Shown here: positions 46,674 through 55,068 of the stretch, in pieces
Layout: each line of letters begins with the position of its first letter
Numbering within the stretch: the first letter of the stretch is position 1
Assembly (NCBI GenBank): GCA_902363825.1
Contig: CABJBK010000015.1
Span: forward strand, 3,629-67,628
From: Lachnospiraceae bacterium
GTDB taxonomy: Bacteria; Bacillota; Clostridia; Lachnospirales; Lachnospiraceae
Length of the DNA stretch: 64,000 nucleotides
Direction of reading: 5' to 3'
Position numbers and translations under genes: made by a program
Notes under the pieces: model-generated
What the model saw: the letters and a program-made list of their open reading frames with translations, nothing else
The model's database searches: none
What the model was told of the DNA's origin: nothing

Positions 46674-47821
46674 GGAGACTATGTATTGATTTACCACCTT
46701 TTGCACCGGACTATTCCGGCGCCGCATCTGCGTTCTTTGATCTGGGCGGCATTATCGTGATGCATGACGCGTCCGGCTGTACCGGAAATTATACCGGTTA
46801 TGACGAGCCGAGATGGATCGGTTCCAAGTCGGCGGTGTTTTGTTCCGGACTGCGCAGGATCGATGCGGTTATGGGAAATGACGAGGCGTACATCAAAAGA
46901 ACGGTGGATGCCGCAAATATTTTAAATCCGAAGGTGATCGCCTATCTGGGAAGCCCGGTGCCGATGGTGATCGGTATCGACCTGGAGGGTATGGCGTATG
47001 AAACGGAGAATATGACAGGGGTTCCGAGCTTCGGGATCAACACCACCGGAGAAAAATATTATGACAAAGGCGCGTCCGATGTTTTTGTAAAGCTGATCAG
47101 ACGGTTTGCAAAAAAGCCGGTGAAAAAAGAGGACGGCGCGAAAAAAAGCGTGAACCTGCTTGGCATGATCCCGTTGGATGTCGGAAATACCGGAAACTGT
47201 AACCGCATCCTTACATTTGTAAGGGAAAACGGTTTTGAGATCACGGCAGACTTTGCAATGGGACTGTCGGTGGAACAGATTGAGAAATGCCCGTCGGCAG
47301 ATCTTAATATTGTGGTATCGCGCTGTGGGCTCGAGGCTGCCAGATATCTGAAACGCAAGTATCAGATTCCTTATATCTGCGGGGTTCCGCTTGGAGATGG
47401 CGAAAATCTCTTAAAGAAGATAAGAGGGGAGCAGGAGGAAAAAGAACAGAAAAACTCCTGTTCGCGCAGGATACTGATCATCCATGAACAGATCATGGCA
47501 AATTCTCTCAGGGAAAAATTAGAAGAGAACGGATGCACCAATGTGACAGTCGCGTCTTTCTTCGGACTGGAAAAAGAACTGCAAAGAGCCGGGGATCTGC
47601 ACTTAAAAGATGAAGCGATGACAAGAAAGATATTAAATAAGGAAGATTATGATGTCATTGTGGCGGATCCGGAGGTTAAAAAGCTGTTTCGGGAGAGACA
47701 TCCCGCGTTTTTTGCATTGCCGCATGCGGCGGTGTCAAGCAAAGTCCACTGGAATGCATACCGGGAATATCTGGGAGATGACATGGAAGATTTTATAAAA
47801 GAGATAGCTTCTGTCTCATAA
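46670..47821 (+). CDS. Nitrogenase component-1-like protein (second subunit, NifK/NifE-like)
   Basis: 383 residues, again much shorter than NifK or NifE. The N-terminus RLCIDLPPFAPDYSGAASAF leads to MHDASGCTGNYTG, then VFCSGLRRIDAVMGND. Cys5, Cys37 and Cys58 are the likely cluster ligands contributed by this subunit. Three Rossmann-like domains can be traced, with VNLLGMIPLDVGNTGN at the second. The C-terminal third is shortened. Translational coupling to the preceding gene (ATGA) suggests an equimolar heterodimer or heterotetramer. The gene is 36 bp from the binding-protein gene. Confidence 0.85.
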   Translation: MRRLCIDLPPFAPDYSGAASAFFDLGGIIVMHDASGCTGNYTGYDEPRWIGSKSAVFCSGLRRIDAVMGNDEAYIKRTVDAANILNPKVIAYLGSPVPMVIGIDLEGMAYETENMTGVPSFGINTTGEKYYDKGASDVFVKLIRRFAKKPVKKEDGAKKSVNLLGMIPLDVGNTGNCNRILTFVRENGFEITADFAMGLSVEQIEKCPSADLNIVVSRCGLEAARYLKRKYQIPYICGVPLGDGENLLKKIRGEQEEKEQKNSCSRRILIIHEQIMANSLREKLEENGCTNVTVASFFGLEKELQRAGDLHLKDEAMTRKILNKEDYDVIVADPEVKKLFRERHPAFFALPHAAVSSKVHWNAYREYLGDDMEDFIKEIASVS

Positions 47822-47857
47822 TGAGGCAGTGCAAATAAAAAAGAGAGGAAGAAAAAA

Positions 47858-49048
47858 ATGAGGAAAAGAATGAAAAAGTTAATCGCGATGCTCAGCGCGT
47901 CTGCAATGCTCGTCGCAAGTTTTGCGGGCTGCGGACAGACAGCAGCGGAGAGTGACACAAAGGAAGCATCTACACAGGCGGAGATCCAGACAGAGGAAGC
48001 GTCTACCATGCAGACAGCAGCCAATGACACGGATGGGGACACCAGAGTGATCGTGGATGATACCGGAGCAGAGGTAACACTGCCAAAGGAGATCCACCGG
48101 GTCGTTATTTCATCCATCCTGCCACTGCCATCTGTTTACTGCCTGTTTAAAGGATCCGCAGATGACGTGATCGGAATCCATCCGAGCTCCATGGCAGCAG
48201 CGGAAAACTCTTATCTGATCAACGTTTTCCCGGAACTTGAAAATGCGGATACCAGCTTCGTAGAAAACGGAGAAGTAAATATCGAGCGTCTGCTTGAGAT
48301 GAAGCCGGATGTCGTATTCTATGCGGCAGCAAATACCGAAGAACGTGAAATGTATGACAACGCCGGAATCCCGGCAGTTGGATTTTCTACCAGCAACGCA
48401 GGATATGACTGCGTGGAGACCTATGCGGACTGGATCGCCCTGCTCGGCCAGATCTACGGGGAAGAAGAAAAATCCAATGAGATCATCGAGTACGGCAGAC
48501 AGGTAGCATCCGAAATCTCAGCAGTGACAACGGAGATTCCGGATGAGGACAAGCCGAAGGTGTTAGTTTTATTTAACTACAGTGATGGTGTGATCAAGAC
48601 ATCCGGCTCCGGATTCTTCGGACAGTACTGGATCGAAACAGCCGGCGGTATCAACGTGGCACAGGATCTGCAGGGAACACCGGAGATCAACATGGAACAG
48701 ATTTATGAGTGGGATCCGGATATCATCCTGCTTACCAACTTTACTCCATATCAGCCGGATGACCTTTACAACAACACGATCGCACAGGATGACTGGAGCA
48801 ATGTAACTGCAGTAAAGAACAAACAGGTATACAAATTCCCGCTTGGAATGTACCGCTGGTTCCCGCCTGCATCTGACACTCCGCTGGTATTAAAATGGCT
48901 GGCAAAGACCATTCAGCCGGAAGCATTTGCAGACATTGACATGGATCAGGAGATCAAAGATTACTATCAGAAATATTACAACGTAGAACTGACCGATGAA
49001 GATGTAGATACGATCTATCATCCGGCAAGCGCAGCAGCCGGACAGTAA
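47858..49048 (+). CDS. FecB/BtuF-type substrate-binding lipoprotein
   Basis: 396 residues with signal peptide and lipobox SFAGC (Cys25), a Thr/Glu-rich linker to about 60, then the two-lobed helical-backbone fold of iron-siderophore, haem, cobalamin and MolA-type binding proteins: RVIVDDTGAEVTLPKEIHRVV, NIERLLEMKPDVVF, DPDIILLTN and the late YRWFPPASDTPLVL. It sits in the same transcript as the reductase genes, so its ligand is probably a substrate or metal complex needed by them. Ligand identity cannot be read from sequence. Confidence 0.92.
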   Translation: MRKRMKKLIAMLSASAMLVASFAGCGQTAAESDTKEASTQAEIQTEEASTMQTAANDTDGDTRVIVDDTGAEVTLPKEIHRVVISSILPLPSVYCLFKGSADDVIGIHPSSMAAAENSYLINVFPELENADTSFVENGEVNIERLLEMKPDVVFYAAANTEEREMYDNAGIPAVGFSTSNAGYDCVETYADWIALLGQIYGEEEKSNEIIEYGRQVASEISAVTTEIPDEDKPKVLVLFNYSDGVIKTSGSGFFGQYWIETAGGINVAQDLQGTPEINMEQIYEWDPDIILLTNFTPYQPDDLYNNTIAQDDWSNVTAVKNKQVYKFPLGMYRWFPPASDTPLVLKWLAKTIQPEAFADIDMDQEIKDYYQKYYNVELTDEDVDTIYHPASAAAGQ

Positions 49049-49060
49049 GGAAGTTTATTT

Positions 49061-50083
49061 ATGCAAAAAGAAGGAAAAAAGACAGCAGAAAACACAATTT
49101 TTTATATCATCCTTGGAATTTTGCCGTTTCTTGCGGCGCTGATCTGTCTGGGCATCGGCAGATATTCGATGTCGGTGTCAGAGACAGTGACAACGCTGTT
49201 TTCCAGATTTACAAATGCAAAAGTGGATAATACGGCATATACGGTCATCTTTAACGTCAGACTGCCGAGAATTATCCTTGCTGCAGTAGTTGGCGCAGGA
49301 CTTTCCTGCGCCGGTGCAGCATTTCAGGGACTTTTTTCAAACCCGCTTGCAACGCCGGATACACTTGGAGTAGCGAGTGGAGCATCCTTTGGAGCGGTAC
49401 TTGCCATGCTGATCGGCGGAAATATGATCGGCATACAGGGAATGGCACTGATCTTCGGTCTGATCTCCTGCCTGATCACATTTCTGATCGGGCGCAGCAG
49501 CAGACGTGGCAGCATTGTCATGATCGTGCTTGCCGGTCTTGTGGTGTCCTCGGTGTTTGAAGCACTGGTATCACTGATGAAATATGTGGCAGATCCGCAG
49601 GATGAACTGCCGGTCATCACTTACTGGCTGATGGGAAGCATGTCGAGGGCAAACTACAAAAATCTGGTGATGGGTATTCCGTTTATCGTGATCGGGATCA
49701 TCATCATCTTTGCGCTGCGCTGGAGACTTAATATCTTATCGTTCAATGAAGATGAGGCGAGATCTCTTGGCGTGAATGTAAAGATCCTGCGGGTCGCATT
49801 TATCCTCGCGTCATCCATGATCACCGCGTCTTGTGTGTCCATGTGTGGACAGGTAGGCTGGGTAGGACTTTTAGTGCCGCATATTTCAAGAATGATGCGC
49901 GGAAACAATAACTGCAAGGTGATCCCGGTCAGCATCAGCCTGGGCGCATTCTTTATGATCGTCATGGATACCTTTGCAAGGAGCGCAACCGCCTCGGAGA
50001 TCCCGATTTCTATTTTAACGGCGATCATCGGAGCACCGGTGTTTATCGTTCTGCTGAAAAAGACAGGAGGATCCTGGGCATGA
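49061..50083 (+). CDS. FecCD/BtuC-type ABC permease
   Basis: 340 residues with about ten helices of the BtuC/FhuB type. Hallmarks include RLPRIILAAVVGAGLSCAGA, FQGLFSNPLATPDTLGVASG and GQVGWVGLLVPHISRMM with the ATPase-contacting loop. It is the channel for the upstream lipoprotein and overlaps the ATPase gene by 4 bp. A homodimer is expected. Confidence 0.95.
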   Translation: MQKEGKKTAENTIFYIILGILPFLAALICLGIGRYSMSVSETVTTLFSRFTNAKVDNTAYTVIFNVRLPRIILAAVVGAGLSCAGAAFQGLFSNPLATPDTLGVASGASFGAVLAMLIGGNMIGIQGMALIFGLISCLITFLIGRSSRRGSIVMIVLAGLVVSSVFEALVSLMKYVADPQDELPVITYWLMGSMSRANYKNLVMGIPFIVIGIIIIFALRWRLNILSFNEDEARSLGVNVKILRVAFILASSMITASCVSMCGQVGWVGLLVPHISRMMRGNNNCKVIPVSISLGAFFMIVMDTFARSATASEIPISILTAIIGAPVFIVLLKKTGGSWA

Positions 50084-50865
50084 GATTTGAAGTGAGAAAT
50101 GGCAGTTTTGGCTATAAGAACAGAAAGATATTAAACGATATCAGTTTTTCCATTGAGGACGGTGAGATCCTTTCCGTACTTGGCTCTAACGGTGTGGGAA
50201 AGACAACGCTTTTAAAGTGCATGATGGGGCTGCTCCACTGGGAAAAGGGCAGCACCTATATCGATGATGTGGAACTTTCACAGATCAAACAGAAAGAAGT
50301 ATGGCAGAAGATCGCCTATGTGCCGCAGGCAAAAGGCTCCACCTTCGGATTTTCGGTACTGGACATGGTCATGTTTGGAAGAAGCGCGCATCTTGGCACT
50401 TTTTCACAGCCGACCAAAGAGGATCGTGAGATCGCGGAGCAGGCTCTGGAGGATCTTGGAATCACTTATTTAAAAGATAAGATCTGTTCCGAAATGAGCG
50501 GTGGAGAACTGCAGATGGTTCTGATCGCGCGGGCGCTGACGATCCATCCGAATATGCTGGTTTTGGATGAGCCGGAATCCAACCTGGATTTTAAGAACCA
50601 GCTCATTATCTTGGAGACCATTGAAAAACTGGCGAGGGAAAAGAATATCTCGGCGATCGTAAACACACATTATCCGGATCATGCGTTAAAGATCTCAAAC
50701 AAGGCGCTGATCCTAAACCGCGATGGCACGAATTTTTATGGAAATGCGGCAGAGGTCATTAACGAGCCGAACATGGAAAAATCGTTTTCCGTGCGTGTCC
50801 ATATTGATAATTTTACGCTGGATGAACGTGAATACAACTGTGTGGTTCCGTTGAATCTGCTTTAA
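50080..50865 (+). CDS. FecE/BtuD-type ABC ATPase
   Basis: 261 residues with Walker A GSNGVGKTTL, Q-loop YVPQAKG, signature MSGGELQMVLIARAL, Walker B NMLVLDEPESNLDF and switch His NTHYPDH. It powers the permease before it. It completes a classical three-part importer inside the nitrogenase-like operon. ATGA overlap with the permease implies coupling. Confidence 0.96.
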   Translation: MRFEVRNGSFGYKNRKILNDISFSIEDGEILSVLGSNGVGKTTLLKCMMGLLHWEKGSTYIDDVELSQIKQKEVWQKIAYVPQAKGSTFGFSVLDMVMFGRSAHLGTFSQPTKEDREIAEQALEDLGITYLKDKICSEMSGGELQMVLIARALTIHPNMLVLDEPESNLDFKNQLIILETIEKLAREKNISAIVNTHYPDHALKISNKALILNRDGTNFYGNAAEVINEPNMEKSFSVRVHIDNFTLDEREYNCVVPLNLL

Positions 50866-50897
50866 ATTAGAAAAAGAAAAAGAAGAAAGGGAAGACC

Positions 50898-51587
50898 ATG
50901 AGGGTAGTAACGTTTGCAGGCGCACATGCATGCGGAAAGACAGCCGTGATCATGAAGGCAGTGCAGAATCTAAAAGAGCAGGGCATCCATGCTGCGGTCA
51001 TGAAGCTGGACTGTATTTCAAGTGAAGATGATAAGATCTATGAAAGGGTAGGCATTCCGACGGTTAAATATTTGTCCGGGAATACCTGCCCGGATCATTT
51101 TTTTGTGCAGTCCATCGAACAGGCATATGCGTGGGCCAGAGAGCGCGGTGCGGATATGTTAGTTACGGAGAGCGCAGGGCTCTGTGGCAGATGCTCGCCG
51201 CATATCCGGGATATTCCGGCGGTCTGCGTGATCGACTGTCTGTCCGGAATCTCCGCACCGTTTAAGATCGGGCCGATGCTCTGGTACGCGGATTATGTCG
51301 TGATCACAAAGGGAGATCTGGTTTCCCCGACAGAGCGGGAGATCTTTCTTTACAATGTCAAAAAGGCAAACCGGAAAGCGCGTGTCTTTTTTGTAAATGG
51401 CTTAAACGGACAGGGAATTTATAAACTCGATCAGATTTTGCAGACAACCGGAGAAATACAGGCAATCACCGACAAGTATTTAAGATTTACCATGCCGGCT
51501 GCCGTCTGCACATACTGTGCGGGTCAGACAAAAGTAGGAGGAAATGATGCAGTCACCAGAATCAAAGCAGGAATGCTGGAAGAATGA
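50898..51587 (+). CDS. HypB/UreG-like P-loop GTPase
   Basis: 229 residues. The P-loop GAHACGKT spans residues 8-15, and the G4-like motif is TKGD (137-140). The segment TESAGLCGRCSPH holds Cys96 and Cys99, and the C-terminus has CTYC (204-207); these may bind a metal. The order of motifs and spacing resemble the SIMIBI-class metallochaperones HypB, UreG and CobW, which insert nickel or cobalt into enzymes. In this operon it may load or mature a metal centre, which is inference. AGAAAGGGAAG precedes the start, 32 bp after the importer ATPase. Confidence 0.82.
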   Translation: MRVVTFAGAHACGKTAVIMKAVQNLKEQGIHAAVMKLDCISSEDDKIYERVGIPTVKYLSGNTCPDHFFVQSIEQAYAWARERGADMLVTESAGLCGRCSPHIRDIPAVCVIDCLSGISAPFKIGPMLWYADYVVITKGDLVSPTEREIFLYNVKKANRKARVFFVNGLNGQGIYKLDQILQTTGEIQAITDKYLRFTMPAAVCTYCAGQTKVGGNDAVTRIKAGMLEE

Positions 51588-52602
51588 GATTGAAAATCTT
51601 CCGGCAGAACAGATCTGTACCAGATATACCGAAGTTTTGGAATTATTCAAACAGTTTGAAATTCCGGTCATTTATCCGGATGTGACGGTGAGAGAACTGA
51701 TTGCGGCATTTCCGGATCATGTGTTCCGGGATCGCGGCACGACAAGGCAGGAACTCTATGAAAAAGTAAAAACCTGTATGGCAGACACCGGAGATACAAA
51801 GGACGAGACACCGGAAAAAATCGAGACGATCACCATTGTCGGCGGTCATGACAAAAACGGACAGGCGGAACAAAAAGAGGTCTGTCTTCACCGGGGTGAG
51901 GTCGTCTGTGTGGTCGGAAAGACCGGATCCGGAAAATCCCGGTTTCTGGAGGATATTGAATATATTGCCGATGGGGATACCGTCACAGGGCGCAGGATCT
52001 GGATGAATGGCAGACCGGTCGGAGAAAAGCAGCGCGAGGCCTGGGAAAATCATTTCTGCGCGTATCTCTCCCAGACGATGAATTATGTGATGGAGCTGAC
52101 CTGCGCGGAATTTCTGCAGATCCATATTTCCTGCCATACGCCGGAAAAAGAGAAAGAACGCGTGGAAGCACAGATCGACCGGATCCTCGCATGCGCGAAT
52201 TCCATTGCGGGGGAACCGTTTACCAGAGAATCCTATATCACGCAGTTGAGCGGTGGACAGTCGAGAGCACTGATGATCGCGGACATAGCCTATATATCCG
52301 ACGCGCCGGTCGTTCTGATCGATGAACCGGAGAATGCCGGGATCGACTGCGAGGAAGTGATCCGTCTTCTGGCGGGAAAGGAAAAGATCGTGCTTATTTC
52401 CACACACGATCCGCTGATCGCGCTTTCCTGTGAAAAGAGGATCGTGATCCGCAACGGTGGGATCGCAAAGCTGCAGCAGCGCAGCGCATGTGAGAAAGAA
52501 TGGAAAGTGTATCTGGAAGAAGTAAACCAGAAAATGAGGATGATTCGGGGGAAAATACGGAATGGGGAAAATATTATGGAACAGCCACAGGGCATCCTAT
52601 GA
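51547..52602 (+). CDS. ABC ATPase with unusual N-terminal domain and no permease partner
   Basis: 351 residues. Residues 1-95 form a helical module (LPAEQICTRY, FEIPVIYPDVTVRELIAAFP) that loosely recalls DUF1858-like domains. The ABC domain follows: Walker A GKTGSGKS (124-131), Q-loop YLSQ, signature LSGGQSRALMIAD, Walker B VVLIDEPENAGID and switch STHDP. No membrane partner is nearby, so it may be a soluble ABC protein that drives conformational or metal-loading work. AGGAGG lies 5 bp before ATG 51547; a second ATG at 51544 is also possible. It overlaps the GTPase gene by 41 bp. Confidence 0.82.
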   Translation: MQSPESKQECWKNEIENLPAEQICTRYTEVLELFKQFEIPVIYPDVTVRELIAAFPDHVFRDRGTTRQELYEKVKTCMADTGDTKDETPEKIETITIVGGHDKNGQAEQKEVCLHRGEVVCVVGKTGSGKSRFLEDIEYIADGDTVTGRRIWMNGRPVGEKQREAWENHFCAYLSQTMNYVMELTCAEFLQIHISCHTPEKEKERVEAQIDRILACANSIAGEPFTRESYITQLSGGQSRALMIADIAYISDAPVVLIDEPENAGIDCEEVIRLLAGKEKIVLISTHDPLIALSCEKRIVIRNGGIAKLQQRSACEKEWKVYLEEVNQKMRMIRGKIRNGENIMEQPQGIL

Positions 52603-53482
52603 TCTGTGGGCGGATCTGCCCAGTCCGATCAAGACGACATTTCGTAACAGCTGTTACGAACAGATCAAAAAACTGTATCAGCAGACTGGCTATAAATATC
52701 AGGCGTATATCCCGGCGGAACCGGCGGGCGGAGCAGACGCGGAGGATATGATCATGAACATGCCGCTGCAAAAGATCCCGGGCGCATATCTTGCGATGGG
52801 ATTTGGAGAGTGCGCGCACCGGAAATTCAAAGACCGCCTGCTGGTGCCGGAGGCATACTGCCACAGGGAGAATTACGCGTATTTCCCAGAAGTGATGGTC
52901 ATAGATAAAAAGCGGCTTGGAAAACGAAAGCTGCCGGAGACCTACGAGGCACTCACCGATGTTTCTTATCGTGGGGAGATCTGCCTGATCGGACAGATGG
53001 ATGATATGGATCCGCTGATCCCGGTATATCTGTACCGGAAATTTGGGGAGAAAGCCGTGCGGGCATTTGTAGAAAATATAAATTGCTGTGCTGCGCCGAT
53101 CGAGACGATCCGGCATATCGGAAAAGCGGGAAATACCTATGGCTCTGTTTTTGTGATGCCGTATTTGTTTGCGCAGATCTGTCTGGAAAATCCATACGCC
53201 AGGGTACAGATCCCCGCAGATGGCGCAGCGGCGGAAAACTTTATTTTGTTTTGTACAAAAGAAGCTTACCGGCAGGGCTGCACCAAAAACATATTAAACC
53301 AGGCACCCGTGCGCAGAGTTTTTGAAGAAAAGTATTTTCCACTCTGTGATTCCCCGATGTTAAAGATCGATGCGGCGTGCAAAGACCGGGTGATCTGTGA
53401 GGAACTCGCAAGGGTTCGCGCTATCATAAGGGATACCAGAAAACGGCAGGAACGTTTTAGCAAAGACGCAGCAGACTCTTGA
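52562..53482 (+). CDS. Binding-protein-like protein without signal peptide
   Basis: 306 residues. The pattern resembles class II periplasmic binding proteins for iron or anions (VMVIDKKRLGKRKLPETYEA, YRGEICLIGQMDDMDPLIPVYL, GNTYGSVFVMPYLFA), yet there is no signal peptide or lipobox, so it is probably cytosolic. Several Cys and His occur (FGECAHRKF, EAYCHREN, NINCCAAPIE). It overlaps the preceding ABC ATPase by 41 bp and is the last gene of the operon. It may bind and hand over an imported ligand inside the cell, which is inference. The 3' end overlaps the remnant membrane gene on the other strand by 26 bp. Confidence 0.8.
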   Translation: MGKILWNSHRASYDLWADLPSPIKTTFRNSCYEQIKKLYQQTGYKYQAYIPAEPAGGADAEDMIMNMPLQKIPGAYLAMGFGECAHRKFKDRLLVPEAYCHRENYAYFPEVMVIDKKRLGKRKLPETYEALTDVSYRGEICLIGQMDDMDPLIPVYLYRKFGEKAVRAFVENINCCAAPIETIRHIGKAGNTYGSVFVMPYLFAQICLENPYARVQIPADGAAAENFILFCTKEAYRQGCTKNILNQAPVRRVFEEKYFPLCDSPMLKIDAACKDRVICEELARVRAIIRDTRKRQERFSKDAADS

Positions 53483-53732
53483 TCTGGAACGCACCGCGCA
53501 GGATCACAAACTGGAGCGCTACGAGCACGATGTGGAACAGGATCGTCGCTTTTCCCATTTCAAGTCCGGTGATACAGGTGATCGTGTAGGGGATCGAGCT
53601 GACCGGTGATACACCGAGGTTTGATTTTACCGACATGGATATGCCGAGTGTCATGATGAACAGGCCGATCAGATAGACGACCAGCCGGATCTTTATATTG
53701 TCATTTTTTTCTGTAACTTCTGTGTGGTTCAA
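53457..53732 (-). pseudogene. Truncated DUF6198/YczE-like membrane protein gene
   Basis: 91 residues remain of a family normally about 200-220 long. It keeps the N-terminal helices and the signature MTLGISMSVKSNLGVSPVSS, then ALQFVILRGAFQIKSLL, where intact relatives continue into further helices. Here the frame ends abruptly with Arg-Leu-Cys and a stop, within the 3' end of the nif-like operon. It overlaps the upstream MarR gene by 4 bp, so it was once the second gene of a MarR-YczE operon. A truncated product could still be made. Confidence 0.72.
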
Positions 53733-54160
53733 AATAAATCCTCCTTTTTTAAATTACGGTATACAAGATCCAACATATGAAAAAAAGCTTCGCGGTCTTT
53801 GTCAGAAAAGCCGGAGAGAGCCATTTTATCGATCTTTTGGAACGTCTGTTCCACATGTAAAAGACGGGATCTGCCAAGTGGTGTCATGGAGACATAAAGA
53901 GAGCGGCGGTTGCCGTCTTTCATTTCGCGGTGGATCAGACCGCGGTCTTCCATGCGCCGTAAGATTCCGGTCACGGAGGCGGAATCCAGATCACATCCGT
54001 GCGCGATCGCCTTTTGTTCGCATGGCTCATGTTCCGCAAGAAATTCCAGGATTTTCGGTTCCCCGGGTTTCAGATCGGTTTCGTTTTTTAAATCCTGTAC
54101 GATCATTTTCTGACAGCTCAAATGGCAGGCGCGCAGCCTGTAATGTAAAGAATCTTTCAT
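53729..54160 (-). CDS. MarR family transcriptional regulator
   Basis: 143 residues with a MarR winged helix: ILEFLAEHEPCEQKAIAHGC, LDSASVTGILRRMEDRGLIH (recognition helix) and the wing REMKDGNRRSLYVSMTPLG. The start at 54160 gives the normal family length; the upstream ATG at 54214 would lie over the operator. It probably regulates itself and the membrane gene it overlaps. The ligand is unknown. Confidence 0.92.
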   Translation of the reverse strand: MKDSLHYRLRACHLSCQKMIVQDLKNETDLKPGEPKILEFLAEHEPCEQKAIAHGCDLDSASVTGILRRMEDRGLIHREMKDGNRRSLYVSMTPLGRSRLLHVEQTFQKIDKMALSGFSDKDREAFFHMLDLVYRNLKKEDLF

Positions 54161-54213
54161 AAAAGTACCGTTTGTGTCCTTTCTCTTAATTGCTTGCCTG
54201 CAAATAATTAGCA

Positions 54214-54228
54214 TACAAACTGTTTGCA
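54214..54228. promoter_or_regulatory. Candidate MarR operator
   Basis: TACAAAC-T-GTTTGCA is a 7-bp inverted repeat with one mismatch, upstream of the MarR gene and of the divergent TetR promoter. Length and position fit MarR autoregulation. Confidence 0.5.
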
Positions 54229-54286
54229 GACAAATGATAATATGGCAGAAAACAGAAAAATGTCAAGAATAAAAGAGAAAATCAGT

Positions 54287-54336
54287 TTGACTTTTATTCT
54301 GGAACATGTTATATTACTTACCGACAGATTGTCGGT
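54287..54336 (+). promoter_or_regulatory. tetR-type gene promoter with 17-bp operator
   Basis: TTGACT (54287-54292), a 17-bp spacer and TATATT (54310-54315). The palindrome ACCGACAGATTGTCGGT (54320-54336) covers the start of transcription and recurs in near-identical form before the MFS gene. Confidence 0.8.
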
Positions 54337-54380
54337 TGCAAAATCCGGTTTTGAACCGGGATAAAAGAAATGGTGAAAAC

Positions 54381-55019
54381 ATGCGGGTAGTAAAGGAAGC
54401 AGAAGAAAGAAAAAACGAGATCTTAGACGTGGCAGAGCGCCTTTTTGGAGAAAAAGGATTTGACAATACCAGTACGAACGATATCTTAGAAGAGATTGGG
54501 ATCGCGCGCGGGACGCTGTATTATCATTTTAAGTCCAAAGAGGACATTTTGGATGCAATGATCGAACGGATGACCGAGCAGCTGCTTGCAAAGGCATCTG
54601 CGATCGCGGCAAAAAGCGAGATACCGATCTTACAGCGGATCACGCTTACGATCCTGGCGCTTAATGTGAACAATGAGGCGGGCCGGGAAGTCATGAAGCA
54701 GGTACATCGTCCGCAGAATGCCCTGATGCATCAGAAGTTGCAGGAAAAACTGTTAAGCGGGGTAAATCCCATAATGACCGGGCTTTTACTGGAAGGAATC
54801 GAGCAGGGGCTCTGTCATACGGATCATCCGGCGGAGGCGATCGAGATGGTCATGCTGTATTCCAACACCGCATTTGATGATCTCATGGAATACAGTGAAG
54901 CGGAAAGAAAAGAGAAGATCGATGCATTTATTTACAATACGGAGCGGCTGTTCGGTATGGAATGCGGCAGTATGCGGGATGTGATCCTGCCGGTCTTTGA
55001 AAAGAACGGATCATTATAA
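54381..55019 (+). CDS. TetR family transcriptional regulator
   Basis: 212 residues with an N-terminal TetR helix-turn-helix: KNEILDVAERLFGEKGFDNT and DILEEIGIARGTLYYHFKSK. The remaining all-helical domain is the ligand and dimer part. I start it at ATG 54381, which fits the domain border; earlier frames run through the promoter. It controls itself and the efflux genes downstream, judging from the shared operator. Inducer unknown. Confidence 0.94.
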   Translation: MRVVKEAEERKNEILDVAERLFGEKGFDNTSTNDILEEIGIARGTLYYHFKSKEDILDAMIERMTEQLLAKASAIAAKSEIPILQRITLTILALNVNNEAGREVMKQVHRPQNALMHQKLQEKLLSGVNPIMTGLLLEGIEQGLCHTDHPAEAIEMVMLYSNTAFDDLMEYSEAERKEKIDAFIYNTERLFGMECGSMRDVILPVFEKNGSL

Positions 55020-55033
55020 TTTATGTAAGAGAC

Positions 55034-55061
55034 AGGAACAGACAGGTTCCTTTCTTTTTTT
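55034..55061 (+). terminator. Weak terminator or attenuator after the TetR gene
   Basis: GGAAC and GTTCC form a short 5-bp stem followed by a T-rich run. Weak, but placed so as to reduce read-through into the transporter genes. Confidence 0.4.
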
Positions 55062-55068
55062 AAATATT

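Noticed and set aside
44650..47821. True nitrogen fixation genes nifHDK
   Set aside because: Both component-1 proteins are far too short, FeMo-cofactor ligands are not seen and no cofactor assembly genes are present in the window.
51643..52407. Minus-strand frame of 254 codons opposite the ABC ATPase
   Set aside because: It is a shadow: the plus strand carries all ABC motifs and the minus product has no recognisable feature.
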